Below the pieces are notes generated by a model, which was not told the DNA's origin, made no database searches, and was given only the letters and a program-made list of their open reading frames with translations. The position numbers and the translations under genes were made by a program. From the NCBI GenBank assembly GCA_040285825.1, contig JAUPSS010000013.1:372001-436000 (forward strand): 64,000 nucleotides of DNA, given 5' to 3'. The stretch comes from Eukaryota sp. TZLM1-RC. Taxonomy: Eukaryota; Metamonada: BaSk clade. Positions within the stretch are counted from its first letter, which is position 1. Every line of letters starts with the position of its first letter. This document shows, in pieces, positions 46,250 to 56,740 of the stretch.

Positions 46250-47454
46250 AATTATAGCAAATTTGGGTGGTATTGGTTTTACTAAATCTTCAATTTTGTG
46301 TCAATCAGCATTCTTGGGTGGTGGCAAAAATTTTATTTATGAATTTTCTCGTAGATTTCCTGATGATTCTCATCTGTTAGTCCCCAATTGTAGTCCCTAT
46401 TTGTATGAGTTATCTTGTGAACTTGAAAAATTACCGCCACAAATTTGGACCAAATGTTTTCCTCAATCAATTCAAGAAATTCCAAACCGATCTCTATTTA
46501 ATTTACAGTTTTACTGTAAAAAGCTTCAACAAAAATTGTCAAAGATTTTTGAAAGCTTGGATTTTGATGTTAGACTTGGCTTGGCCAAGAAAAAGAATCC
46601 CGCTTTTGCAAATCTTTTACAAGATATGTGTGACAGTACTTCCTCTGCCTTAGTAACAACAATTCCACAAGTTTATGGTACTCTCTTATCCGATTCTGCT
46701 TGGACTCTGAATATGAGATTTCGTTCCTTTATCTGGCCTGATAATTTACCTCATAATTTAATTTGTAAATGTTCTCGAGAAATTACAACTACTCATTTGT
46801 TAAATTGTAAACATTTTATTACTTTTTAGAAGCAAGGTTCATGATGCTGTAAGAGACCAGTTATATTGTATGTGTAAATCTCATAGAATTGAATCCTTCT
46901 TGGAACCTTTGTTGTCAATTCTGTTTGATGCTGAAAATGATTTTCATAAGAATAATAGAGGTGATGTCATATTACCTGGATTAGATGGAAGCTTCATTTT
47001 ATTGGATGTAATGTCTGTTGATCCTTGTAATGCCTCAAATGAAAGGCTTGTTAATTCTGAAATTCATAATCCCCTTTCAAATGCTGAAAATTTTAAATTC
47101 AAAAAATACAATGAACCTTTGTCCAAATTGGCCAGTCTACAGCATGCAAAATACAATTTGTATCCATTTGTATTTTCCCTTTTCTGGTTCACTTGCACCA
47201 ACTGCTTTACGTTTTTTGGATGATTTTGAAACTATTGTTCAGAGAAGAACTGGCAGAAATTTCAACAGATTGTTTTGGCAAAATAGAATTGTGTTTTCTA
47301 TTTTTAAGGGGATGTTGAAGATGGTTTCTGATGCTTTGCTTTCTCTTGGATCTCACTATGAGAGAGTTGCATCTAGTGTTTTTGTTCTGGGAGAGATGGA
47401 TTTTTTAGATGTTGATTTATAGGTTTTGAATAAAATTGAAATTAAATAAAAAAA
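46250..47454 (+). mobile_element. Family D element, best copy, 5'-truncated, with 12-bp target duplication
   Basis: NLGGIGFTKSSILCQSAFLGGGKNF, SKIFESLDFDVRLGLAKKKNPAF, knuckle CKCSREITTTHLLNCKH, then after a one-base shift near 46828 KVHDAVRDQLY, NNRGDVILPGLDGSFILLDVMSVDP, and FNRLFWQNRIVFSIFKGML to DVDL. Ends in an A9 run. AATTATAGGGGA at 46238-46249 and 47455-47466 is the target duplication. Confidence 0.9.
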
Positions 47455-47639
47455 AATTATAGGGGATGTCATTGATTTTTTGCTTAATGGCTGACTGGTG
47501 TTTCTTTTTCATTTCATTCCTATTGGAAATGGTTAAAAAAAATAAGAAGAATTGATAAATCAGAAAAATTGATAAACCTTCAAAAGTTCTTGTGAGGTTT
47601 CTCAGCAATTGCGATACAATTTTTTAAAATTCAATTTAT

Positions 47640-47800
47640 TTTCAGAACTACAATATAGAACTCAATATCTTCAAAACAAGCTTCAACACCATCAAACCGT
47701 ACAACAACAATGGTTTCATATTGTGAACTAACAGACATCAAAGCTTTCGAAATCATTGTAGGAATTGCTTTGAAAGGAGTATCAACATCAATTAAATGAG
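47640..47800 (-). mobile_element. Family E 3'-end fragment
   Basis: The minus strand matches the last codons of family E (FDGVEACFEDIEF-type, cf. 21610-21653). Confidence 0.75.
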
Positions 47801-48111
47801 TTTTAATTAAATGAGGTTGAATTAAATGAAGTTTAATTGTTTTTAATGTTCAAAGTATTGAGATTAAGGAAAATTAAGAAAGTTTCACTTTCATCGAGAA
47901 AAAATAAATGAATTAAATAAACATATTTCAGTACTGTGCATAGTCACTGCCACGTCATAAAAAAAGAAAATAAACATATTTACAAAAAATGTGGCTATTA
48001 AGAATTTACAAAAAAATATTGATAAAATTACCAATAATGAACTCCAATGAAGACTCGATGAGTCACAATACAAAACCAAATCCGAATAGAAATGGGTTGA
48101 TTAATCAAAAA

Positions 48112-51100
48112 TCAATCCAAATTTGATTGAATCCAACGATTGATGTTTGAGTAATCAGAAATTATAAATTTTGGACAAGAACTGCTCAATACTTTCAAAA
48201 TTTTGCCAATAACGTTATGTTCAGCAATTCTTGGCAAATTTTGAGACAAATCTTGTGGTAAGAGAATATTTTCTGACAAGATGAGCTCACAATAACTATC
48301 CAACAATAGCAAAATTTCCTCCAAAAATTTGAAATCAAGAATCTCAGATGTCAAAAATGAAGTTTTGATCCTTACTACTAGAGTATCAACCAAATTTTGA
48401 CAGTGGCTGAATAAGACGAAAATTTGAGGTGTTGACGTGTGAGAGGCTAATTCTGTTAGATCAAAGTTTGCTTCCGAAAATTTTGCTGAAAATTTCGTCT
48501 TACGGACACAGTACATGGGAGATGTTTCAATTGATCTTACAACAGATGAAAATTTCAAACAAACATTGATAAGGATCAACGACGCGAATTTGACTGGACA
48601 TTGATTGATGATTGTCGTGATTGATTGAACAAGAGTTGTGAGAACCAGATTTTTGAGTTTCAAATTTTCACCAGCAATTTTGGCAAGTTGTTTTTCTGAT
48701 ACCAACTTGTCAGGAAGGCTGAAATTTTCGCCAAAAGATTCAAAATTTGAATAACGAACAAGTAGGTCAATCAAACCAGACAGGAAACCAATCAGATCAC
48801 TGACTGATTTGATTGACCCAAGATCAATTTTTTCTAAATTATTATCAAGATTTGTGAATAATAATTCAGAAAATTGATTAGACTTGCTGGAATTTTGATT
48901 AAATAGTGAAGAAATTAAATCTAAAGCAAAAGAAAGAAAAATGTCAAAATTCTCATTGATTTGCTCATCAATTTGCTCATCAAGTTGATCCATTTCACGA
49001 TTTTCTTCTACAATTTGCTCATCAAGTTGCTCATCAAGTTGATCCATTTCACGATTTTCTTCTACAATTTGCTCATCAAGTTGATCCATTTCACGATTTT
49101 CTTCTACAATTTGCTCATTAATTTGCTCATCAAGTTGATCCATTTCACGATTTTCTTCTACAATTTGCTCATTAATTTGCTCATCAATTTGCTCATCAAG
49201 TTGATCCATTTCACGATTTTCTTCTACAATTTGCTCATTAATTTGCTCATCAAGTTGATCCATTTCACGATTTTCTTCTACAATTTGCTCATTAATTTGC
49301 TCATCAAGTTGATCCATTTCACGATTTTCTTCTACAATTTGCTCATTAATTTGCTCATCAAGTTGATCCATTTCACGATTTTTCTTCTACAATTTGCTCA
49401 TTAATTTGCTCATCAAGTTGATCCATTTCACGATTTTCTTCTACAATTTGCTCATTAATTTGCTCATCAAGTTGCTCATCAAGTTGATCCATTTCACGAT
49501 TTTCTTCTACAATTTGCTCATCAATTTGCTCATCAAGTTGATCCATTTCACGATTTTCTTCTACAATTTGCTCATTAATTTGCTCATCAAGTTGATCCAT
49601 TTCACGATTTTTCTTCTACAATTTGCTCATTAATTTGCTCATCAAGTTGCTCATCAAGTTGATCCATTTCACGATTTTCTTCTACAATTTGCTCATCAAT
49701 TTGCTCATCAAGTTGATCCATTTCACGATTTTCTTCTACAATTTGCTCATTAATTTGCTCATCAAGTTGATCCATTTCACGATTTTTCTTCTACAATTTG
49801 CTCATTAATTTGCTCATCAAGTTGATCCATTTCACGATTTTCTTCTACAATTTGCTCATTAATTTGCTCATCAAGTTGATCCATTTCACGATTTTCTTCT
49901 ACAATTTGCTCATTAATTTGCTCATCAAGTTGATCCATTTCACGATTTTCTTCTACAATTTGCTCATCAAGTTGCTCATCAAGTTGATCCATTTCACGAT
50001 TTTCTTCTACAATTTGCTCATCAATTTGCTCATCAAGTTGATCCATTTCACGATTTTCTTCTACAATTTGCTCATTAATTTGCTCATCAAGTTGATCCAT
50101 TTCACGATTTTCTTCTACAATTTGCTCATTAATTTGCTCATCAAGTTGCTCATCAAGTTGATCCATTTCACGATTTTCTTCTACAATTTGCTCATTAATT
50201 TGCTCATCAAGTTGATCCATTTCACGATTTTTCTTCTACAATTTGCTCATTAATTTGCTCATCAAGTTGATCCATTTCACGATTTTTCTTCTACAATTTG
50301 CTCATTAATTTGCTCATCAAGTTGATCCATTTCACGATTTTCTTCTACAATTTGCTCATTAATTTGCTCATCAAGTTGATCCATTTCACGATTTTCTTCT
50401 ACAATTTGCTCATTAATTTGCTCATCAAGTTGATCCATTTCACGATTTTCTTCTACAATTTGCTCATTAATTTGCTCATCAAGTTGATCCATTTCACGAT
50501 TTTCTTCTACAATTTGCTCATTAATTTGCTCATCAAGTTGATCCATTTCACGATTTTCTTCTACAATTTGCTCATTAATTTGCTCATCAAGTTGCTCATC
50601 AAGTTGATCCATTTCACGATTTTCTTCTACAATTTGCTCATCATGTTGCTCATCAAGTTGATCCATTTCACGATTTTCTTCTACAATTTGCTCATCATGT
50701 TGCTCATCAAGTTGATCCATTTCACGATTTTCTTCTACAATTTGCTCATTAATTTGCTCATCAAGTTGATCCATTTCACGATTTTCTTCTACAATTTGCT
50801 CATCAATTTGCTCATCAAGTTGATCCATTTCACGATTTTCTTCTACAATTTGCTCATTAATTTGCTCATCAAGTTGCTCATCAAGTTGATCCATTTCACG
50901 ATTTTCTTCTACAATTTGCTCATTAATTTGCTCATCAAGTTGATCCATTTCACGATTTTCTTCTACAATTTGCTCATTAATTTGCTCATCAAGTTGATCC
51001 ATTTCACGATTTTCTTCTACAATTTGCTCATCAAGTTGCTCATCAAGTTGATCCATTTCACGATTTTCTTCTACAATTTGCTCATCAAGTTGCTCATCAA

Positions 51101-53889
51101 GTTGATCCATTTCACGATTTTCTTCTACAATTTGCTCATTAATTTGCTCATCAAGTTGCTCATCAAGTTGATCCATTTCACGATTTTCTTCTACAATTTG
51201 CTCATCAAGTTGCTCATCAAGTTGCTCATCAAGTTGATCCATTTCACGATTTTCTTCTACAATTTGCTCATTAATTTGCTCATCAATTTGCTCATCAAGT
51301 TGATCCATTTCACGATTTTCTTCTACAATTTGCTCATCAAGTTGCTCGTCAAGTTGATCCATTTCACGATTTTCTTCTACAATTTGCTCATTAATTTGCT
51401 CATCAAGTTGATCCATTTCACGATTTTCTTCTACAATTTGCTCATTAATTTGCTCATCAAGTTGATCCATTTCACGATTTTCTTCTACAATTTGCTCATT
51501 AATTTGCTCATCAAGTTGATCCATTTCACGATTTTCTTCTACAATTTGCTCATTAATTTGCTCATCAAGTTGATCCATTTCACGATTTTCTTCTACAATT
51601 TGCTCATTAATTTGCTCATCAAGTTGATCCATTTCACGATTTTCTTCTACAATTTGCTCATCAAGTTGCTCATCAAGTTGATCCATTTCACGATTTTCTT
51701 CTACAATTTGCTCATTAATTTGCTCATCAAGTTGATCCATTTCACGATTTTCTTCTACAATTTGCTCATTAATTTGCTCATCAAGTTGCTCATCAAGTTG
51801 ATCCATTTCACGATTTTTCTTCTACAATTTGCTCATCAATTTGCTCATCAAGTTGATCCATTTCACGATTTTCTTCTACAATTTGCTCATTAATTTGCTC
51901 ATCAAGTTGCTCATCAAGTTGATCCATTTCACGATTTTCTTCTACAATTTGCTCATTAATTTGCTCATCAAGTTGCTCATCAAGTTGATCCATTTCACGA
52001 TTTTCTTCTACAATTTGCTCATCAAGTTGCTCATCAAGTTGATCCATTTCACGATTTTCTTCTACAATTTGCTCATTAATTTGCTCATCAAGTTGCTCAT
52101 CAAGTTGATCCATTTCACGATTTTCTTCTACAATTTGCTCATTAATTTGCTCATCAAGTTGATCCATTTCACGATTTTCTTCTACAATTTGCTCATTAAT
52201 TTGCTCATCAAGTTGCTCATCAAGTTGATCCATTTCACGATTTTCTTCTACAATTTGCTCATTAATTTGCTCATCAAGTTGCTCATCAAGTTGATCCATT
52301 TCACGATTTTCTTCTACAATTTGCTCATTAATTTGCTCATCAAGTTGCTCATCAAGTTGATCCATTTCACGATTTTCTTCTACAATTTGCTCATCAAGTT
52401 GCTCTTTTTGACCTTGGCTTTTTGAACCAGGTACGTCACCAAGATTCAGGTAATTGAACCCTTCAATGAACCCCAAGTATTCCAAAAAATCACCAAATTC
52501 ATGAAGAGTCTCCCAGAATAAGGAAGTTGCAGATAGCTTGAATAACATCTCCATACTAGAAAATGAACCAATTAAGGAAAAACATTGAATTTTCGGACAA
52601 TTGAATAAAAAACTTTGTAATAAAGATACAAATTCCTCAACCGAATATTTCAGTTTGGGTGATAAGTGACACATAGAAAGGCTCACCAAGCGATCACTCA
52701 CGCCAGATTTGAAAATTTGGTGCAAAATTTCTGTGCCCAGTAAGCACTTATCCAGGACCAAATTTTCAACATGACCGAGAAGAAGTAACAAAGCATCAGT
52801 GGAATTTGAATAAAAGGTGCAACCGCTTAAATTAATAGATTTTAAATAAAAAAAAGAAGTTTTCAAGGCAAAGTCAGTGAAGCAGGAATCCGAAATTTTG
52901 GTGTATGACAAGTCCAAAGTTTGGAGGTGACACGTGTCATCAGCTCCATTTTGATCGAACATCGACAAAATCGACTCTGCAGTAACATCATTATGGGACA
53001 AGTCAATAGTTTTCAATAAGCTACGATTAATGGCTTTGGAAATCAACATCAAATGTGCAAAAGTCAAATGACAACCTGAAATTTTCAATGTGGAGAGAGA
53101 AGAGATCATGACAATTAATTTTGAAATATTGAGACACATGACATCTGTGAAATAATTTAGATTTAAATTCAATTCTTCCAACTCAATATTTGAAATATTT
53201 GACCAAAAATCGTGATGTGAACTGACACTTTCAAATTTTGAAACTAGTGTTTCACAAGCCTCAGCAGAGAGCTCTGTCCTCCCGAGATTTAAATATTTTA
53301 GTTGAATTAATTTAGATAATGAAACATTTTGTAATAGTAAATGAACAAAAGAACCGAAATCAGGATTATTGTACAGATTCAAATATTTTAAATTAAATAA
53401 ATTGACAACATTAATTAATAAATCCAAATCTGAATAATTCAAACTACAACCTATTAATGATAATGAAGCAAGATTGCAATTATAACAAATTGAAGGCAAA
53501 AATGTAGGACAAACACCAGTAAGTGAGAGAGTATTGAGAGTAAGATTAGGGTTAGGGTTGGGGTTGGGGTTGGGGTTTTGATGAATCAGCAAACCATTGA
53601 CAGAGAGAATTTGTACATTAGCAGTGGATAGTAGGGTGATGAAAGGATCTGGGAGGGAATGTAATTGAAGAAGAGGTGTGAAAGGGGAGGAACGAAGGAG
53701 AGAAAGTTGCGTAATGCGGATGGAACGTTTGACAAGGTGCTGGAGTAATGAAGAAAGGAACTGTTCATCAGGTACCAAATCCAAACAGATAGATAAGTGT
53801 TGAACGATAGTAAAAGGATCGATCGCAGAAATGACTGATTCATATGCCACTTCTGGGGAGGGAATGCTGAGTGAAGGAAGTGTTGTCAT
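48112..53889 (-). CDS. Leucine-rich-repeat protein with a giant Q/E/D-rich tandem repeat and unique C-terminal domain
   Basis: The N-terminal ~500 residues hold RI-type LRRs (LKYLNLYNN, LKYLNLGRTELS, LKTIDLSHNDVT, LQTLDLSYTKIS), likely a protein-binding solenoid. Next is a tandem array (48950-52405) of about 60 units with core VEENREMDQL followed by one to three four-residue modules (D/N)EQ(L/I/H). The C-terminal ~270 residues (48112-48930) are a helical domain I do not recognise. As assembled the frame is broken: six units carry A5 in place of A4 (EENRE becomes EEKS-stop), so the first ORF ends at 51808 after 693 residues. If those six bases are errors, the protein would be about 1,900 residues. 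The repeat is highly acidic and probably coiled-coil. Confidence 0.75.
48950..52405 (-). repeat. Minisatellite array inside the LRR gene, about 60 units
   Basis: A 30-bp core alternates with one to three 12-bp modules (TGCTCATCAAGT, TGCTCATCAATT, TGCTCATTAATT or TGCTCATCATGT on the plus strand), so units are about 42, 54 or 66 bp, all multiples of three. Unit-to-unit identity is nearly complete, indicating recent expansion or homogenisation. Confidence 0.95.
53547..53580 (+). repeat. Telomere-like G-rich repeat in coding sequence
   Basis: GATTAGGGTTAGGGTTGGGG followed by two more GTTGGGG-type units. On the minus strand it encodes the NPNPNPNPNPN stretch of the LRR protein. Five G-runs could form a G-quadruplex. 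Confidence 0.85.
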
Positions 53890-55046
53890 TGGAATGTTGT
53901 AGTTGGATGTAGAATCAGAATATCAATTTCCAGTCATTCATTGGGGTTTGAGTAGACAAAAGCGTTAGTTAAGGTTTGTTGTTTAGCTTTAAAATGTGTA
54001 TATTTTCGGAATAAAAAATATAATATCTCACAATTGAAGCAAAATAAGTTAATGAAAAACTTAAAACTCTCTTTAATTCGAATAATTCAAATTATATTTT
54101 TAATTTAGATTTCAAAAATACCTTTAATGTTGTTAAGAGGTCATCAACATTATTATTATTATTAAACTTGAGTGAATGAAGTTTTCCAGAGTCACTATTG
54201 ATTTTTGTAAGGATTCAACAATTGATTTTTCAATTGAAATTCCGCTCTGCTTTGCTAAAAAGAGCAAAATCAAAAAGTACAACGAATCATTATCTCAGCT
54301 AGGGCGTGTAAATAAATAAATATGCATATTTTAATATTATTTAGCATATATTTGGAGTTAAAAACTTAAAATTTGAGTGAGTGAAGTTTTTCCAGTGTGT
54401 TCTTGGAAGGGAAGAACGTTGTCGTTAAGTTGACTTTATTTTGTTGACATTGTTTTAAATGAAAACATTTGAAAATGACACAACATGAATCACTATAAAT
54501 GAAATCATTGACATATGTTAGCCTTTTCCAACAAACAGATTTCCAATGAGTAAACAATTGACCCCAATCCACTCATCGTTTTTGAATACATTTTTAGTTT
54601 ACAAGTTGCTGATGGAGGAAAAGTCACCTCATCTTGTTAAAACCCGTAAAATTAAAATAAAACAATAGCAGCCTCTTCTTGTTTCTAGGCGATTCATGTG
54701 ATTTTCCAGTTCTAGACAGTATCACATCACTCATATCTTAAATTTGTTTTCGGTGTTATATTTCTTGATTTTCTTAACTCTGTCATAAATTTCTGTCATT
54801 TATTTTTGTTTAAGAATTTAAGTGCACGTAAGCCAAAAAAAGAATCTACTATTGCTCAGTATTTCTTCTTCGGTTGCCAGTGGTCACTGTTCATTAATGG
54901 TAACAAACGCAGTTAACGTTTGGATACTTAAGGATAGTTGTACGTTCTTTGTGTCAGCCATATCGAATAAATCAATCAAATTTGCCAATTCAGATTGTTT
55001 GATCTGAACAGAAATTTTATAGGTATCATTGATTTAAAGAAGAATA
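53890..55046 (+). other. Intergenic, mostly unrecognised
   Basis: Presumed promoter of the LRR gene next to 53890. A ~50-bp remnant near 54265-54305 (KIKKYNES.SQLG) resembles non-LTR families D/E. Otherwise nothing recognised. Confidence 0.4.
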
Positions 55047-55182
55047 TGATGCTCTATCCATATATGATAACAAAGAATAAGGAATAATTTATTAGAATTT
55101 CACCGGCCCTTATAAAGGCCATCACTAGTGAACTATGTTATATAAATATAAATGTACTAGACTAATTGTCCACAGTACAACA
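55047..55182 (-). repeat. gypsy-1 3' LTR
   Basis: 136 bp, TG...CA, same as 62651-62786. Contains GGCCCTTATAAAGGCC, a near-palindrome with a TATA-like core. Confidence 0.95.
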
Positions 55183-55913
55183 CTACCTTTTCCCTCTCTT
55201 AGATCTCGAACGAGAGCTACGAGTACTGACTGCAGGGGAATTAGTCTTAGATTTGGAATTAGAAGATACCTTCCGTTTCCTGGTAGTGTGAGGACTAATA
55301 GAGCGCAAATATGTTTGATATGCCTCAGTGCTTTTGACGTCAGCAACTGGGACAGACGAAGTCTCGCCGCCATACCAAACTGCGGTACAATAAGGAACTT
55401 TATTATTGTTCGAATCTACGTAATCAAAGTGATCTATAATTTTAACGATTACAGATTCTTCCATATCGCCAGCAGCAATATTCTTATGCCAATAAAGATC
55501 TTCTTTAGGGAAGTCTGAAAGGTATAGTTTACAATGATTTATACTTGCCGTAGACATCGAACCAGTGACAAGATTCTTGAGTAATAAACTTTTATTGGAT
55601 TTAACTTCTTCAACGAGAAAAGGGCCAGCGAAGCAACCATGGAGTTTACCATTAGTCTTTAATCGCAAAACTAAGTCACCTTTATTAAAAGGGTTCCTAT
55701 GTTTGTTAACTTCAGGCAGTTGTTGAGCTTGCCTGAGCTCTGCCTCTTCGCTCTTCTTTGAAATCCTTTCAAGTTTTGCTTCAAGATCTTTAACAAAGGG
55801 AATATTAACATTAGCTGATTTTATTAATTCAAACATATTACTAGGATCAGCTCTAGGGCTGTGGTCGCTACCAAACATTAAATTGTAGGGCGAATGACCA
55901 GTAACTCTACTAA
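55183..55913 (-). pseudogene. gypsy-1 pol C-terminal part (after integrase core)
   Basis: Frame resumes with SRVTGHSPYNLMFGSDHS, then the ELIKSANVNIPFVKDLEAK helix, FNKGDLVLRLK, FAGPFLVEEV, YCTAVWYGGETSSVPVADV and a basic end (RSRSKRGKR). Equivalent to 27838-28559 in gypsy-2. Confidence 0.9.
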
Positions 55914-56740
55914 TGATGCCGTTAGGCAGATGAACACACGAAGAAGCGAGAGAAATCTAAGTTTATTAATAAAACTGATTCATAAATGAGTATCACGTCA
56001 TCAGTCGAAATACAAAGAAACCTACTAATTCAATATGAGTTCAACAACAACACTACTTTTTCCCACTTTTCTGAGGACAAATACAGTACTGGCTCAATAG
56101 AGGGAAGATATGGGGTTTGTTAAATTCTCCGGTGCATCGTTGGTATGAGAACGTTGGAGACCTACGGGAAGAATTCCTCTGGCAAATCGGTTCAGAAAAG
56201 CTATGTCTGGCAACTTCAGTCCGGAAGCCCTACTCTTTACCTGGAGGAAACGTCGCAGGTAACAGGACATGCGTTCTCGGACGTCACCAATACGGACATC
56301 AAGCTTCAGTTCTGACATAGCCAGACTAAAATCTTCGTACGTGACGAACGATACGACAGATTGTAGATGTCTGAGAAGAACATCGTCACTGGATGAGACG
56401 TCGGATTTCTGGAGAGATAGGACTCTAACAGAAAAGAATCGACCAAGAGTCTTGCTGGAACAAGCTCTTTCTTAGGAGTCACCGAAGAATAAATCTTTCA
56501 CTCCTATAGGAACAGAAGAACACTTACAACTTTCATGGAAGAAAGAGACGTCAGGTTAACAGAGGGATCAGTCATCTGAAATAAGAAGGGCCAATAATTA
56601 TTGATGCCGTTAGGCAGATGAACACACGAAGAAGCGAGAGAAATCTAAGTTTATTAATAAAACTGATTCATAAATGAGTATCACGTCATCAGTCGAAATA
56701 CAAAGAAACCTACTAATTCAATATGAGTTCAACAACAACA
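55914..56740 (-). mobile_element. Short non-autonomous LTR element (TRIM-like), copy 1, in gypsy-1 integrase
   Basis: LTRs 55914-56052 and 56602-56740, both 139 bp and identical to each other; about 10 differences from copy 2. Target duplication CTAA at 55910-55913 and 56741-56744. Same primer-site-like segment and purine tract as copy 2. Orientation is the same as gypsy-1. The interior ORF 56094-56318 corresponds to that of copy 2. Confidence 0.94.
56094..56318 (-). CDS. Small ORF of TRIM-like copy 1
   Basis: 74 residues from the ATG: RIGDVRERMSCYLRRFLQ and SGLKLPDIAFLNRFARG. Upstream of the ATG the frame stays open for about 60 more codons, so a longer ancestral protein is likely. Gag remnant is a guess. 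Confidence 0.45.
   Translation of the reverse strand: MSELKLDVRIGDVRERMSCYLRRFLQVKSRASGLKLPDIAFLNRFARGILPVGLQRSHTNDAPENLTNPISSLY

Noticed and set aside
50298-51893. Long plus-strand ORF of 531 codons across the array
   Set aside because: It is the antisense shadow of a period-three repeat; no start context or flanking domain supports it.
48950-52405. Regular repeats resembling a CRISPR array
   Set aside because: Units are coding, in frame, without unique spacers, and lie within a eukaryotic LRR gene.
53547-53580. Chromosome end or telomere
   Set aside because: Coding sequence continues on both sides; it is interstitial and short.
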